Positions 1 to 10,515 are shown, counted from the first letter of the stretch. The stretch is DNA of 64,000 nucleotides from Endozoicomonas sp. G2_1 (GCF_017744155.1 NZ_JAGHQT010000008.1:83172-147171); one strand, 5' to 3'. Notes: a model not told the origin generated them from the letters alone. Numbers and translations: made by a program.

Positions 1-829
1 ACGCAAGCTCACTGCCATTATCACGCGCTTGTTCCATCGCAAGTGGTAACTTTTCCATCACTTGTTCACGATTTAAGGCACCGGTTAACGAGTCGTGTTT
101 ATCAAGATATTTAGCCTTGTTTTTAACGTGATCAGTTTGATAACGTTCGGCTTCCTGCAACCATATTAACACTATAAAACCAAGTACCATGTGACCACCG
201 GCATCTAGGTATGGCAGCACCAATAAAATGCTGCGAAACCAGTCGGTAGCTAACACGATGACTGAACCAAACGCGAACAGCAAATAACGCAACGTAAACC
301 ACGCCGCTAGAGTTATCATCACCCTGCGCGTAAAGAAGGCCGTGCGAATCATCCACAGGGAAATACCAACGAACAAAAAGCTACAGCCGTAAATTAAGGA
401 AACCAGGCTTTCGCGCAAGTAAAAACGGCTATACAAGGCGGTGCTATCGGTGGCATAAGCGATAACACTAAATGCCGATAAAATGACAATAAAGGCACTG
501 CTCAACACTAGCCATTTAAACCCAACCCGATTTCGGCTGCGGGCAATATATATCGCAAATAACAAGAAAAGTAAGTGGAGATATTTGCTCGCGACAATCA
601 AAAAAGAGACGAGGAGGTATTGCGAACTCGCTAAGCTGACGATACCCAACCACGACTGTATGGCTAAACCAACGAGGCTAGTCGCTAGAAAGAATAAGCT
701 AATGGTTAAGAGCTTAATAAAAGTGACACCTGAATCTCGGTAAAACAGCAGCACGAGAAAACTCAACACTAGCATCACTAGTGCTTCAACTGAGTATAAG
801 GTTGAAAGTCCGAGTAAGGTGGCCGCCAT
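1..829 (-). CDS. Membrane protein with C-terminal GGDEF domain (partial, 3' end off window)
   Basis: Read on the minus strand from an ATG at 829, the frame stays open to the window edge (about 276 codons). The first 235 or so residues are hydrophobic and form several membrane segments. A charged linker follows (EAERYQTDHVKNKAKYLDKH), then the start of a diguanylate cyclase domain with the hallmark HDSLTGALNR. In this family that motif opens the GGDEF fold, which makes cyclic di-GMP. The signature GGDEF residues lie beyond the window, so activity cannot be judged. It is probably a membrane sensor controlling c-di-GMP. It is divergent from rraA, with about 150 bp between them. Confidence 0.8.
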   Translation of the reverse strand, partial: MAATLLGLSTLYSVEALVMLVLSFLVLLFYRDSGVTFIKLLTISLFFLATSLVGLAIQSWLGIVSLASSQYLLVSFLIVASKYLHLLFLLFAIYIARSRNRVGFKWLVLSSAFIVILSAFSVIAYATDSTALYSRFYLRESLVSLIYGCSFLFVGISLWMIRTAFFTRRVMITLAAWFTLRYLLFAFGSVIVLATDWFRSILLVLPYLDAGGHMVLGFIVLIWLQEAERYQTDHVKNKAKYLDKHDSLTGALNREQVMEKLPLAMEQARDNGSELA

Positions 830-980
830 TCAGGCTACTTTTTTTAAAAATAATTAGCTGTATTAAATAATGTTTTATTGACTAATACAAGTAGATTTCC
901 CCGGGAACAACCGCTTGTGCTAGCTTGTTAAGCCGTTATACTAGCAGTGACTTTTGCTTCAATACGAGTGCGAGAACACT

Positions 981-1466
981 ATGGAATATAATACCTCTGA
1001 GCTTTGTGATATTTACGCCGACTTAATTGACGTGGTAGAACCGATTTTTAGTAACTATGCCGGCCGAAATTCATTTGGTGGTCAGGTGGTTACATTAAAA
1101 TGCTTCGAAAACAATGGCTTAATCCAGCAAGTATTGAGCAATGACGGTACTGGCAAAGTCCTAGTCATCGATGGCGGCGGCTCTACTCGTCGAGCCCTTA
1201 TCGATATTAGCTTAGCTGAACTTGCGGCTGAAAACGGCTGGGAAGGTATTGTTTGTTACGGCAGTGTTCGCGACGTCGATGCCCTAGAAGAGATTGATTT
1301 AGGCATCCAAGCACTGGTTTCAATCCCCGTAGGTGCAACCGATGAAGAAATTGGTGAAAGTGATGTTGCCATTAACTTTGCCGGCGTTACCTTCTTGCCT
1401 GAAGATCACATTTACGCCGACAACACGGGTATTATTTTATCCCCTGAACCATTAGATATTGAGTAA
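981..1466 (+). CDS. rraA: Ribonuclease E activity regulator RraA
   Basis: The product is 161 residues, the same length as E. coli RraA, and aligns with it throughout: [12 protein letters not shown] at the N-terminus, then [28 protein letters not shown] and the C-terminal [17 protein letters not shown]. RraA binds RNase E in the cytoplasm and inhibits it, altering mRNA decay. The ATG at 981 was preferred over upstream in-frame starts because it gives exactly the family N-terminus. It stands alone. The next gene is convergent, and a GAGTAAC/GTTACTC dyad overlaps the stop codon. Confidence 0.95.
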   Translation: MEYNTSELCDIYADLIDVVEPIFSNYAGRNSFGGQVVTLKCFENNGLIQQVLSNDGTGKVLVIDGGGSTRRALIDISLAELAAENGWEGIVCYGSVRDVDALEEIDLGIQALVSIPVGATDEEIGESDVAINFAGVTFLPEDHIYADNTGIILSPEPLDIE

Positions 1467-1489
1467 CACGTCAAACGGTTCGGTTACTC
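1461..1489. terminator. Inverted repeat between convergent genes, possible terminator
   Basis: GAGTAAC (1461-1467) pairs with GTTACTC (1483-1489) across a 15-nt loop. It overlaps the rraA stop codon and sits just before the end of the convergent gene. No strong T-run follows on either strand, so an intrinsic terminator is only possible. Confidence 0.35.
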
Positions 1490-1496
1490 CAACAAA

Positions 1497-3614
1497 TCAA
1501 CGACTCGGGTGCTGGCGCTGCCAGCTCTCTAACCAAGGTTCAATTGCATCTAGTTCAACACCATCTTCAATCATTTTTCCTTGAAGAACCCTGCCACCAA
1601 CTTCTTGAAAAACTTTACCGGTAGCGGCGGTATCAACACCATAGCCAATTAACGGTAGTTTCATTACTTGTGCAAGATTAACCAAAGCGTTAGCGATTGC
1701 TTTGTCTTCTTTGTGTTCTAGACTGGCAATATTGTGACAATTAACTTTAACTTGCTGAACCGTTAATCGGCGCAAATAGCGCAGTGCCTCATAGCTTCCT
1801 GAGAAATCACTAATACAAATACGAACACCGAGTACTCGCAGCTGATCAATAATCAACTTAGCGCGCTCAGACGCGTTTAACAACACAGTTTCATTGAGCT
1901 CAATAACAAAGTATTTTGCCGACAACGAGTAATTGCTGAGCTGCTGTTCGATATAATCAACAAGGTCTGGCTCTAACAATTCTTGGCTCGACAAATTAAC
2001 TGAAATGGGCTGATAAACACCGGCTTGGTGAATGCGATGCAATGCATGAAAAGCTTGCTTTAACATCGTCCGCGTAAGTCGGTAGAGCTCACCACTAAAC
2101 TCAGCAATTGAGACAAATTCATCCAAAGCCAACAGTTGCTCTCGTTGGTAGTGCCAAAACACCTGCAATTCAAAACCTTTGAGCGCCTTGCTTGATAACT
2201 CAACCTGAGGTTGTATACGCCATGTTAAATTCTCTTGTTCAATATCTTGTTTCAAACGTTCCATTTTCAATAACTGACGCTCGTTATATAAAATAGATTC
2301 TTGATCAAAATAGGCAATGGTTTGATGTTGCTTTTCACCCATCAATAAAGCGTCCCCAGCATTGGCAATCAACTGTTCAGCGCTATCGCCATATTCGTGT
2401 AAAGCCACGCCAAATGCCAACTCAAAGTTTAGTGAGAAGCTTTTAAAACTCATCGCTTCTGGCACGACAGCAACCAATTGCTGACACAAACTTTCAATGA
2501 CCGAGCGTTCAGGGTGATATTCATCGGTTAAATCAAGCACTACTAAAAAATTCAAACTTTGCAAGCGCGCCACTCTAATCGCTGAAGAAGACTGAGCAAA
2601 ATTAAGCAAACTCGAGTCGTGTTCTAAGTGCTTTTGCAAACAGTAAGCAAACTGAAGCAGGAGCAAATCTGAGTTTTGGTGGCCCAGTACTTTGTTAACC
2701 TTTTTAAAATTTATCGGCTTAAAAACAATTGCCGCGCAACTTTTGTGTTCGTCATCTTTGAGAAACTCGCCAAAGCGCTCAATGGCATGAGCATAACTAG
2801 GCAAGTTAGTAATCGGATCATAAATAGAGGGTTTAGCAACGAGGTAAGCATTCTCTTGTTTTTGATGTTCAATTTCTTTTCGCTGCTGGCTAATTTTTTT
2901 TACAATACTCCAACTGGTGTTGAGCATTGCCATCAAGTAAGCGAGCATCGCAGAAACCACCAGCCAAAGAATACTCACTTGTACCGTTAACCATAAGTAA
3001 AGCGCCGTTGCAAAAACACAGGCTAGCAACCAAAGGGCAACATTTCGTGCAATAGAAATTTTATACTTTGCCGTGATGATAATCAGTCGACTAAATGCCA
3101 ACAGTAAAATTAATCCACTGACTAACAGCCACACTAAATAGGCGTCTAGTTTCGGGTAAATGAACAGTGTTGCGATATATCCAAACGCGCTAAGAGCAAT
3201 GCCGCCAACGATATAATTGGCCGACGCAATTTGATACTCCTCACTGGCGCTAGTTAAAATCGGCCACACCGACAGTATCGAGAGAAAAACAACACTAGAC
3301 GCCAGAATAACCAGTTGTTGATTATCAGAGACATGATTACTGGCATAGAGTAAAGTGAGCAAGCTTATTACTAACACTACCGGGTAGCGCCAGCTCGCTT
3401 TCATCGACTTTTTCGCCAAACTCGTCAGTAGCAATAACGGTAAGCTCAAGCCCAACAAGAAAGCAATATTGAATTCAATAAAAGAAAATGTATTAACCTT
3501 GGCTGCTGCCGGAAAGCTAAACAACAGCATCAGTAAAGCAACAAAGGGTTTGTTACATACTGATAACGAAAAAGCCCGACGATTATCCATTTTGGCATTT
3601 GCACTTATATTCAC
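1497..3614 (-). CDS. Membrane protein with degenerate GGDEF and EAL domains
   Basis: The protein has about 705 residues. The GTG at 3614 was chosen because AAGGAG lies seven bases upstream; an ATG at 3590 is the alternative. Residues 25-235 form about seven membrane segments, followed by a short coiled coil, a GGDEF-type domain (from DPITNLPSYAHA) and an EAL-type domain. Both active sites are eroded. The GGDEF position reads QSLNF (about 352-356). The EAL position reads ELQ, the DDFG loop reads SDFS, and the conserved KxD reads KVN. The catalytic Asn (VNLSS) and Glu (IELNE) remain. It is therefore unlikely to make or cleave c-di-GMP and may act as a receptor or regulatory partner, as CsrD does with its own degenerate domains. 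It is not clearly CsrD. Confidence 0.85.
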   Translation of the reverse strand: MNISANAKMDNRRAFSLSVCNKPFVALLMLLFSFPAAAKVNTFSFIEFNIAFLLGLSLPLLLLTSLAKKSMKASWRYPVVLVISLLTLLYASNHVSDNQQLVILASSVVFLSILSVWPILTSASEEYQIASANYIVGGIALSAFGYIATLFIYPKLDAYLVWLLVSGLILLLAFSRLIIITAKYKISIARNVALWLLACVFATALYLWLTVQVSILWLVVSAMLAYLMAMLNTSWSIVKKISQQRKEIEHQKQENAYLVAKPSIYDPITNLPSYAHAIERFGEFLKDDEHKSCAAIVFKPINFKKVNKVLGHQNSDLLLLQFAYCLQKHLEHDSSLLNFAQSSSAIRVARLQSLNFLVVLDLTDEYHPERSVIESLCQQLVAVVPEAMSFKSFSLNFELAFGVALHEYGDSAEQLIANAGDALLMGEKQHQTIAYFDQESILYNERQLLKMERLKQDIEQENLTWRIQPQVELSSKALKGFELQVFWHYQREQLLALDEFVSIAEFSGELYRLTRTMLKQAFHALHRIHQAGVYQPISVNLSSQELLEPDLVDYIEQQLSNYSLSAKYFVIELNETVLLNASERAKLIIDQLRVLGVRICISDFSGSYEALRYLRRLTVQQVKVNCHNIASLEHKEDKAIANALVNLAQVMKLPLIGYGVDTAATGKVFQEVGGRVLQGKMIEDGVELDAIEPWLESWQRQHPSR

Positions 3615-3690
3615 TACGACTCTCCTTAGCCTATAATAAAATTGCGATGATTGTACAGGCAACGCCTGAACAAAAATCAGTCAATTGTGA

Positions 3691-4932
3691 TTAATTTATC
3701 GTTATTTTGCCGCCAATCATTAATTTAGTCAGTGGATTAACACCAAATTGGTAACTGAGCTCTGCCGGTTGACTAATTTGCCAACAAGCAATATCGGCAT
3801 CAAGCCCAACTGCCAACTGGCCTTTATTACTTGCTAACCCCAATGCTTTAGCACCAAAACAAGTTACCCCTGCCAGTGCCTCAGCTGGTGTAAAACGAAA
3901 CAGCGTACAGGCCATGTTGAGCATTAATTGAATAGAATGAATAGGTGACGATCCCGGATTGGCATCGGTGGCAATCGCCATAGGTACTTGATGTTTGCGC
4001 AGCAAATCAATTGGCGGCAGTTGCGTTTCTCGCAAAAAGTAAAACGCTCCCGGTAAAATCACCGCGGTCATATTGGCGTTTTTCATCGCGATAACGCCCT
4101 GCTCCGACAAATATTCAACATGATCAGATGACAACGCCTGATACTTAGCAGCCAAAACACTGCCTCCTAAATCAGACAGTTGCTCAGCATGCACTTTTAT
4201 CGCTAAACCATGTTCTTTAGCGGCGACAAAAACCCGTTCGGTTTGCTCAAGGTTAAAGCCAATGTTTTCGCAAAATACGTCAACCGTATCTGCTAAACCT
4301 AGTTCGGCAACCTGCGGAATCATTTGCTGGCAAACTAAATCGATATAGCCATCGCCATCGTCTTTAAATTCAGTTGGCAATGCGTGCGCGCCCAAAAAGG
4401 TTGGTTTAATCGTCACGGGAAAATGTGCTTTAAGTTCATTAGCAACCCGCAGCATTTTTAGCTCATTAGCGCAATCCAAACCATAGCCCGACTTAATCTC
4501 AATAGTGGTAACACCCTGCCTATAAAGCGCATTTAATCTCGGTTTAGCACTTGCCAATAGATCTTGCTCACTGGCGGCACGAGTTGCGGCAACCGTTGAA
4601 ACAATGCCACCGCCGGCTTGTGCTATTTCTTGATAGCTTTTACCTTGCAGGCGCATTTCAAACTCATTGGCCCGTTGGCCGCCGTAAATAATATGGCTGT
4701 GACAATCAATCAAGCCCGGTGTTAACCACTGCCCCTGGCCATCTATCACTTGTACTTTTTCACTGTCGTATGTGGGTAAATCAGACTGTTTACCAAGCCA
4801 AGCTATTTTATCGTCTGCGATAGCAAGCGCACCGTTTTCAATTGCGCCGTAACTGTTACTGCCGTCAGTCATCGTCGCTAAATGCACGTTAATCCAAAGA
4901 GTTTGCCAGTGTGTTGTCGGTGAAAATGTCAT
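3691..4932 (-). CDS. hutI: Imidazolonepropionase
   Basis: This 413-residue cytoplasmic amidohydrolase catalyses the third step of histidine breakdown: 4-imidazolone-5-propanoate to N-formimino-L-glutamate. Family metal ligands are visible in [12 protein letters not shown] (His78, His80), [23 protein letters not shown] and the distal Asp in [13 protein letters not shown]. Length matches the family (about 400-415). It is transcribed away from hutC, and two HutC-type palindromes lie upstream, so it is probably repressed by HutC until urocanate accumulates. Confidence 0.96.
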   Translation of the reverse strand: MTFSPTTHWQTLWINVHLATMTDGSNSYGAIENGALAIADDKIAWLGKQSDLPTYDSEKVQVIDGQGQWLTPGLIDCHSHIIYGGQRANEFEMRLQGKSYQEIAQAGGGIVSTVAATRAASEQDLLASAKPRLNALYRQGVTTIEIKSGYGLDCANELKMLRVANELKAHFPVTIKPTFLGAHALPTEFKDDGDGYIDLVCQQMIPQVAELGLADTVDVFCENIGFNLEQTERVFVAAKEHGLAIKVHAEQLSDLGGSVLAAKYQALSSDHVEYLSEQGVIAMKNANMTAVILPGAFYFLRETQLPPIDLLRKHQVPMAIATDANPGSSPIHSIQLMLNMACTLFRFTPAEALAGVTCFGAKALGLASNKGQLAVGLDADIACWQISQPAELSYQFGVNPLTKLMIGGKITIN

Positions 4933-5000
4933 TTGGGTTGAAGTCTTATTGTCACATTGAATAGTGAGACTGTAATCAGTTTACTCAGTGAAAGCAAGAG

Positions 5001-5012
5001 TTGTATATACAA
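5001..5012. promoter_or_regulatory. HutC-type operator 1 (perfect palindrome)
   Basis: TTGTATATACAA is a perfect 12-bp palindrome in the hutI-hutC intergenic region. It resembles the TGTATATACA core reported for HutC/GntR operators in pseudomonads. It lies 69 bp upstream of the hutI start and 83 bp upstream of hutC, where it could block both divergent promoters. Confidence 0.7.
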
Positions 5013-5040
5013 GCATTGCTTTTAGCTAAAAAACATGAGA

Positions 5041-5052
5041 TTGTATAGACAA
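5041..5052. promoter_or_regulatory. HutC-type operator 2 (imperfect palindrome)
   Basis: TTGTATAGACAA differs from the palindrome at 5001 by one base. The two centres are exactly 40 bp apart, close to four helical turns, which places both sites on the same DNA face. This fits cooperative binding or autoregulation of hutC, 43 bp downstream. Confidence 0.6.
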
Positions 5053-5094
5053 CTAAATTCACCAAAAACACTCAACAATCTAGAGCAATAACTA

Positions 5095-5802
5095 ATGGCG
5101 CCAGCGAAATTTACCCAAATCAAGCAGTTTATTTGTGATCAAATCGAATCAGGTCAATGGCAGCAACACAGTAAAGTGCCATCAGAAAATGAGCTCGCCG
5201 AGCGTTTTAACGTTAGTCGCATGACCGCTAGACGGGCACTACAAGAGCTAACCGAACAAGGGTTATTGGTTCGCAGCCAAGGTGCTGGTACTTTTGTCGC
5301 GACCTTTAAATCGCAGTCGTCGATGTTGGAAATAAAAAATATTGCCGTTGAAATAGAAGGCCGTGGTCATCAACACCACGCGATATTGCTCGAACTTAGC
5401 AGTCGTGAACTCGATCGTGAATTGGCAATCCAGTTAAACTTGAACCCCGGCGATCAAGTTTACTACTCGGAGATCTTACATTGCGAAAACGATCAACCGC
5501 TGCAACTTGAGCAGCGTTATGTTAACGCCAATGTTATTCCCGGCTACAACAAACAAAACTTCAAAAAAATAACGCCGCATGAGTACCTTTCGGCACAGGC
5601 ACCACTGACTGAAGCAACACACGAAATAGAGGCAATTTTGCCTTCGCAAACCGTCGCAGACTTTCTACAAATCAGCCAACAACAGGCTTGTTTACAAATC
5701 AAACGACGCACCTGGTCAAATCAAGGTGTCGTCAGTTTCGCTATTTTGACCGCGCCCGGCGACAAGTATCGCCTTGGTGGTCATTTAACCTTTCAGGAAT
5801 AA
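5095..5802 (+). CDS. hutC: Histidine utilisation repressor HutC (GntR family)
   Basis: This 235-residue protein has an N-terminal winged helix (about residues 5-70), with the GntR recognition segment [25 protein letters not shown] ligand domain follows (about 90-230), ending in the typical [12 protein letters not shown]. In this subfamily urocanate is the inducer. The ATG at 5095 gives a normal HutC N-terminus. It is first gene of hutC-hutU-hutH, with only five bases to hutU, and sits beside two candidate operators, so it probably regulates itself and divergent hutI. Confidence 0.93.
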   Translation: MAPAKFTQIKQFICDQIESGQWQQHSKVPSENELAERFNVSRMTARRALQELTEQGLLVRSQGAGTFVATFKSQSSMLEIKNIAVEIEGRGHQHHAILLELSSRELDRELAIQLNLNPGDQVYYSEILHCENDQPLQLEQRYVNANVIPGYNKQNFKKITPHEYLSAQAPLTEATHEIEAILPSQTVADFLQISQQQACLQIKRRTWSNQGVVSFAILTAPGDKYRLGGHLTFQE

Positions 5803-5807
5803 TCGTC

Positions 5808-7526
5808 ATGACAAATACAGCAAATAACAGGCTCGATCCGAGCCGTAATATTCGCGCAACACGTGGCAGTGAAATTACCGCTAAAAGCTGGTTAACCGAA
5901 GCCGCTAAGCGCATGCTAATGAATAACTTAGACAACGAAGTTGCCGAACATCCACAAAACTTAGTGGTATATGGTGGCATTGGCCGCGCCGCTCGCGATT
6001 GGCAGTGCTTCGACAAAATCGTCGAAACCTTAGACCGACTAGAAGATGACGAAACGTTATTAGTACAATCAGGCAAACCAGTTGGCGTTTTTCGCACCCA
6101 CAGCGATGCGCCACGCGTGTTGATTGCTAACTCAAACCTAGTGCCAAACTGGGGCAACTGGGAACACTTTAACGAGCTCGATAAAAAGGGCTTGATGATG
6201 TACGGTCAAATGACCGCAGGTTCTTGGGTTTACATTGGTTCACAAGGTATTGTTCAAGGGACTTATGAAACCTTTGTCGCCATGGCCAAGCAGCACTTTA
6301 ATGGGGACGCCAAAGGTAAGTGGGTACTTACAGGTGGTTTAGGTGGTATGGGTGGTGCACAACCACTAGCGGCGACAATGGCGGGTTTTTCAGCATTAGT
6401 GGTTGAGTGTGATGAATCGCGTATCGACTTTCGCATCAACACGCGCTATGTCGATGTTAAAGCTACCGACTTGGATGAAGCACTGAATATCATTAATGAC
6501 GCTTGTGCCAAAGGCGAAGCCATTTCAGTTGGCTTACTCGGCAACGCCGCCGATGTATTCCCTGAATTAGTCAAACGCGGTATCACACCAGATGTCGTGA
6601 CTGACCAAACCTCTGCCCACGATCCACTAAACGGTTACTTGCCGCAAGGTTGGAGCATGGAACACGCAGCAGAAATGCGCAAGCAAGATGAAGCTGCAGT
6701 GGTAAAAGCGGCAAAACAGTCTATGGCCGTGCAAGTGCAAGCCATGCTTGCTCTACAAGCAGCCGGTGCAGCAACCACCGACTACGGCAATAACATTCGC
6801 CAAATGGCATTAGAAGAAGGCGTAAATAATGCCTTTGACTTCCCAGGTTTTGTTCCTGCTTATATTCGCCCATTGTTCTGCCAAGGTATTGGTCCATTTC
6901 GTTGGGTAGCACTTTCTGGTGACCCTGAAGATATCTACAAAACTGATCAAAAAGTTAAAGAACTGATTCCAGACGATGCTCACTTACACAACTGGCTTGA
7001 TATGGCCAAAGAGCGCATTGCCTTCCAAGGTTTACCTGCTCGTATTTGTTGGGTCGGCTTAAAAGATCGCGCTCGTCTTGCATTAGCCTTTAACGAAATG
7101 GTTAAAAATGGCGAACTTAAGGCGCCGATTGTTATTGGCCGTGACCACTTAGACTCAGGTTCAGTTGCTTCGCCAAATCGCGAAACAGAGAGCATGTTAG
7201 ATGGCTCTGACGCAGTATCAGACTGGCCGTTATTAAACGCATTGTTATCAACCTCTGGCGGCGCCACTTGGGTGAGCTTACACCACGGCGGTGGCGTTGG
7301 TATGGGCTTTAGCCAACATTCAGGTGTGGTGATTGTCGCTGACGGCAGTGATGCCGCAGCAAAACGCTTAGGTCGTGTATTGTGGAACGACCCGGGCACT
7401 GGTGTTATGCGCCATGCCGATGCCGGTTACGACATTGCCATTGATTGCGCCCGCGAACAAGGTTTAGACCTGCCGATGATTGAAGGTGCCAATGGCGCTG
7501 CTAGCCAGAACAAAAACGAGGGCTAA
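5808..7526 (+). CDS. hutU: Urocanate hydratase
   Basis: The 572-residue enzyme catalyses step two of histidine degradation, urocanate to imidazolonepropionate, using tightly bound NAD+. Family signatures are [11 protein letters not shown] (nucleotide binding), [13 protein letters not shown], the cysteine-containing [16 protein letters not shown], and [15 protein letters not shown]. The ATG at 5808 gives the usual start ([15 protein letters not shown] near the N-terminus); a longer in-frame reading would run into hutC. Five bases separate it from hutC and two from hutH, so the three are almost certainly co-transcribed. Confidence 0.97.
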   Translation: MTNTANNRLDPSRNIRATRGSEITAKSWLTEAAKRMLMNNLDNEVAEHPQNLVVYGGIGRAARDWQCFDKIVETLDRLEDDETLLVQSGKPVGVFRTHSDAPRVLIANSNLVPNWGNWEHFNELDKKGLMMYGQMTAGSWVYIGSQGIVQGTYETFVAMAKQHFNGDAKGKWVLTGGLGGMGGAQPLAATMAGFSALVVECDESRIDFRINTRYVDVKATDLDEALNIINDACAKGEAISVGLLGNAADVFPELVKRGITPDVVTDQTSAHDPLNGYLPQGWSMEHAAEMRKQDEAAVVKAAKQSMAVQVQAMLALQAAGAATTDYGNNIRQMALEEGVNNAFDFPGFVPAYIRPLFCQGIGPFRWVALSGDPEDIYKTDQKVKELIPDDAHLHNWLDMAKERIAFQGLPARICWVGLKDRARLALAFNEMVKNGELKAPIVIGRDHLDSGSVASPNRETESMLDGSDAVSDWPLLNALLSTSGGATWVSLHHGGGVGMGFSQHSGVVIVADGSDAAAKRLGRVLWNDPGTGVMRHADAGYDIAIDCAREQGLDLPMIEGANGAASQNKNEG

Positions 7527-7528
7527 TC

Positions 7529-9070
7529 ATGATTGATAAATTAGTAATAAAACCAGGTCAGTTAACATTAGCCGAGTTGCGCGCCGTTAGTCAGTTTGAC
7601 GGCATTGAATACAGCTTAGATAGCAGTGCTTTCGACGCCATCAACAAAAGCGCTGACGCGGTTCAAGATGTAATCAAAAAAGACCAAGTGGTCTACGGTA
7701 TCAACACGGGTTTTGGTTTATTGGCCAACACCCGTATTAAAGCCGACGAATTAGAGTTGTTGCAACGTTCAATCATACTCTCTCATGCCGCTGGTTTTGG
7801 CGAGTACATGGAAGACGCCACGGTACGGTTAATGATGGTGTTAAAAATCAACTCGTTGGCGCGTGGTTTTTCAGGTATTCGCTTGTCAGTGATTCAAGCG
7901 CTTATTCAATTGTTGAACGCAGAAGTTTATCCGTGTGTGCCGAAAAAAGGCTCAGTAGGTGCTTCAGGTGACTTAGCGCCGCTTTCTCATATGGTGTTAC
8001 CACTGTTGGGCGAAGGAGAAATGTCTCACAACGATGAGATTATTCCAGCCGTTGAAGGCCTAAAAATTGCTGGCCTTGAGCCGCTGACGCTGGCAGCAAA
8101 AGAAGGTTTAGCCCTGTTAAATGGCACTCAAGCGTCAACGGCATTCGCTTTAGAAGGCTTGTTTGCCGCTGAAGATACTTTTGCCGCTGGTGTGACTATC
8201 GGCGCAATGTCGGTTGAAGCCGCAATGGGGAGCCGCGCGCCATTTGACGATCGCGTCCACCAAGCCCGTGGTCAAAAAGGTCAAATTGACACGGCCATGG
8301 CTTATCGTCATATCTTAGCGGATAGCTCTGCCATCGCCGAGGCTCACGTTGATTGTGAAAAAGTTCAAGATCCTTACTCGCTGCGTTGTCAGCCACAGGT
8401 AATGGGCGCTTGTTTAACCCAAATTCGCCAAGCAGCAGAAGTACTGCACACGGAAGCTAATGGTGTTACCGACAACCCACTGGTATTCGCCAACGAAGGT
8501 GACTTTATCTCGGCGGGTAATTTCCACGCTGAGCCCGTTGCCATGGCGGCAGATAACCTAGCGCTGGCTATTGCCGAAATTGGCGCGCTGTCTGAGCGCA
8601 GAATGGCATTATTGATTGACGCTAGCTTGAGTAAACTACCGGCATTTTTAGTGGAAAACGGCGGCGTAAATTCAGGCTTTATGATTGCCCAAGTAACTTC
8701 GGCAGCGCTTGCATCTGAAAACAAAACACTGGCGCACCCCGCATCAGTTGATAGCTTACCAACCTCAGCTAACCAAGAAGATCACGTTTCTATGGCAGCG
8801 TTTGCCGGAAGACGCCTAATGGATATGGCAGAGAATACTGTCGGCGTACTTGCGGTTGAGCTGTTAGCGGCAGCCCAAGGCTTAGATTTTAGAGCACCGT
8901 TGAAAGCTAGTGAGCACATTGAAGACGCTAAGGCTATCTTGCGTGAATATGTGAGTTACTACGACAAAGACAGATATTTCGCCCCGGATATTGCCGAAGC
9001 GGCTGGCATTATTAGCGATGGTGAGTTTAACCACTTAATGCCTGCATCATTATTGCCAAGCTTTCATTAA
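7529..9070 (+). CDS. hutH: Histidine ammonia-lyase
   Basis: This 513-residue cytoplasmic enzyme removes ammonia from L-histidine to give urocanate, the first step of the hut pathway. The A145-S146-G147 triad in [11 protein letters not shown] cyclises to the MIO electrophile. The catalytic tyrosine (Tyr56, [10 protein letters not shown]) and the [20 protein letters not shown] segment are conserved. It is the last gene of hutC-hutU-hutH and is followed by a strong intrinsic terminator. No hutG or hutF follows, so formiminoglutamate must be handled by genes elsewhere. Confidence 0.97.
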   Translation: MIDKLVIKPGQLTLAELRAVSQFDGIEYSLDSSAFDAINKSADAVQDVIKKDQVVYGINTGFGLLANTRIKADELELLQRSIILSHAAGFGEYMEDATVRLMMVLKINSLARGFSGIRLSVIQALIQLLNAEVYPCVPKKGSVGASGDLAPLSHMVLPLLGEGEMSHNDEIIPAVEGLKIAGLEPLTLAAKEGLALLNGTQASTAFALEGLFAAEDTFAAGVTIGAMSVEAAMGSRAPFDDRVHQARGQKGQIDTAMAYRHILADSSAIAEAHVDCEKVQDPYSLRCQPQVMGACLTQIRQAAEVLHTEANGVTDNPLVFANEGDFISAGNFHAEPVAMAADNLALAIAEIGALSERRMALLIDASLSKLPAFLVENGGVNSGFMIAQVTSAALASENKTLAHPASVDSLPTSANQEDHVSMAAFAGRRLMDMAENTVGVLAVELLAAAQGLDFRAPLKASEHIEDAKAILREYVSYYDKDRYFAPDIAEAAGIISDGEFNHLMPASLLPSFH

Positions 9071-9134
9071 TTGGACATTTGATCCTTTAGCTCGATAAAA
9101 GCGCTAGCTATCGCGATCAAAATTAACTCGACAT

Positions 9135-9171
9135 AAAAAACCAACCAATCACTGATATTGGTTGGTTTTTT
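9135..9171 (+). terminator. Intrinsic terminator of the hut operon
   Basis: A perfect 15-bp stem (AAAAAACCAACCAAT with ATTGGTTGGTTTTTT) closes a 7-nt loop 65 bp after the hutH stop and runs into a T-rich tail. Confidence 0.9.
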
Positions 9172-9377
9172 GTTTTTATTGCTCCAATCAATAGAAATTC
9201 TTGAGTTTTCAACCTCAGTGCATATCTTCATCCTTTCTCTGAAAACCTTGTTTTTACTGAGCTGTCGTAATAATGTCAGCTAAAAGTCACCCTAAATAGT
9301 TTGGCATTTTTGCCAATAGTCTTGATGCTAGCGACGAAACCTTGCCAATGGTATTACAAGGCAAAATAGGAAAACCA

Positions 9378-10070
9378 ATGAAAGTATCCGCAGAAAAAAT
9401 AAAACAACTTAGAAAACAACAATCGTGGTCACAAGAGCTATTAGCTAAGGCATCAGGCTTGAGCTTGCGAACCATACAACGAGTTGAAAAAGACAGTAAT
9501 GCTTCCTCGGAAACACTGCTTGCTTTAGCTGCTGCTTTTAACCTTTCGCCCAGCCAATTGTGCAATGTTTCTGTTGAATTAAACGCTCATTGGAAATGGA
9601 GAAATATTATGCAAAATGCGCTAGCGCTTACCGTGATGATTTGTGCCGTTGTGTTCCTGTTATTTTTAGCAGCCCCACTGCACATATATATAGACAAGGT
9701 GAGTATTCTTTTTACACCATTATTTATGCACGCCTGCACTATTATGGCATTTGGTAATTCGGGTCTTATAAAATCACTCTCGGGTTTAAAGCATTTGTTT
9801 AGCCAACAGGTTGAATACTCAAGTGCAAGTGTCCAGTTAAGCTCGATATACGATAAACAAATTCAATTCATCTACGGTGGAGCATTCATCGCAGTATTAG
9901 TTGGTACCGTAGCCATTCACGGTAATATTGATTTACAGGACGATCTCAAATTTCATCACGGCTACGCCGTTAACATTCTGGTTTTCTTTTACGCCGCAGT
10001 TTTTGCTGAAGGCGTCTTACGCCCGTTAAAAACCAAACTGGTCGCCAATCAGAGCTTATCGAGTAGTTAA
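9378..10070 (+). CDS. XRE-type HTH regulator fused to a MotA/TolQ-like membrane domain
   Basis: The product is 230 residues, starting at the ATG at 9378 with AGG seven bases upstream. Residues 6-65 form a Cro/C1-type helix-turn-helix (SWSQELLAKASGLSLRTIQR). The rest is membranous, with hydrophobic segments near 80-101, 107-125, 163-181 and 196-213. The last segment (VNILVFFYAAVFAEGVLRPL) recalls single-component MotA/TolQ/ExbB-like proteins; that resemblance is inferred from memory. It may be a membrane-anchored transcription factor sensing an envelope or ion signal. Targets are unknown. It is monocistronic, with its own terminator. Confidence 0.7.
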   Translation: MKVSAEKIKQLRKQQSWSQELLAKASGLSLRTIQRVEKDSNASSETLLALAAAFNLSPSQLCNVSVELNAHWKWRNIMQNALALTVMICAVVFLLFLAAPLHIYIDKVSILFTPLFMHACTIMAFGNSGLIKSLSGLKHLFSQQVEYSSASVQLSSIYDKQIQFIYGGAFIAVLVGTVAIHGNIDLQDDLKFHHGYAVNILVFFYAAVFAEGVLRPLKTKLVANQSLSSS

Positions 10071-10100
10071 CTAAATCACTATTAAACCAATTAGTTAATT

Positions 10101-10136
10101 GAAAGCCTTAGTTGTTTAACACAACTAAGGCTTTTC
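10101..10136 (+). terminator. Intrinsic terminator after the XRE regulator gene
   Basis: A 14-bp perfect stem (AAAGCCTTAGTTGT with ACAACTAAGGCTTT) and a 5-nt loop TTAAC are followed by TTC. It starts 31 bp after the stop codon. Confidence 0.85.
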
Positions 10137-10227
10137 AGTACTATCGCTTCACCCTGAAAAGCTTGACATATTATGTCGTAACAATTAGTGTAATTGCATT
10201 AATTAAACAGGTACATCGGAGGTTGTT

Positions 10228-10449
10228 ATGAAAAGTATTCCGACATGGATAAAAGTGGTTGCCTTACTATTGGTTGCTTTTACCTGCTACGCCATGAGTG
10301 TTGAAGCAGGAATATTAGCTTTATTTATTATTGGTTTAACTGCTGAATTATGTGCGTGGTTTGTACTTGGCCGCAAAACCAGTCGTGCTTCGCGATTAAA
10401 AAAGGCCAGAGCATTTCTCAATAGTGAACAACTCAGTAAACACCACTAG
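10228..10449 (+). CDS. Small two-segment membrane protein, unknown function
   Basis: This 73-residue protein starts at an ATG preceded by a strong GGAGGT six bases upstream. It contains two hydrophobic segments (about 8-24 and 27-48) and a basic tail (GRKTSRASRLKKARAF). I do not recognise a family. It lies 66 bp before the nfeD-like gene in the same direction and may share its promoter, suggesting a link with that membrane-remodelling operon. Confidence 0.6.
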   Translation: MKSIPTWIKVVALLLVAFTCYAMSVEAGILALFIIGLTAELCAWFVLGRKTSRASRLKKARAFLNSEQLSKHH

Positions 10450-10515
10450 CTCGATTGGCTTTTTATCAATCGGTATAAGAGTTGATCATCACTTAATTAC
10501 ACAGGAGCTGCAACT

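Noticed and set aside
5688..5807. N-terminal extension of hutU into hutC
   Set aside because: It would start with TTG inside hutC. The ATG at 5808 gives the family N-terminus.
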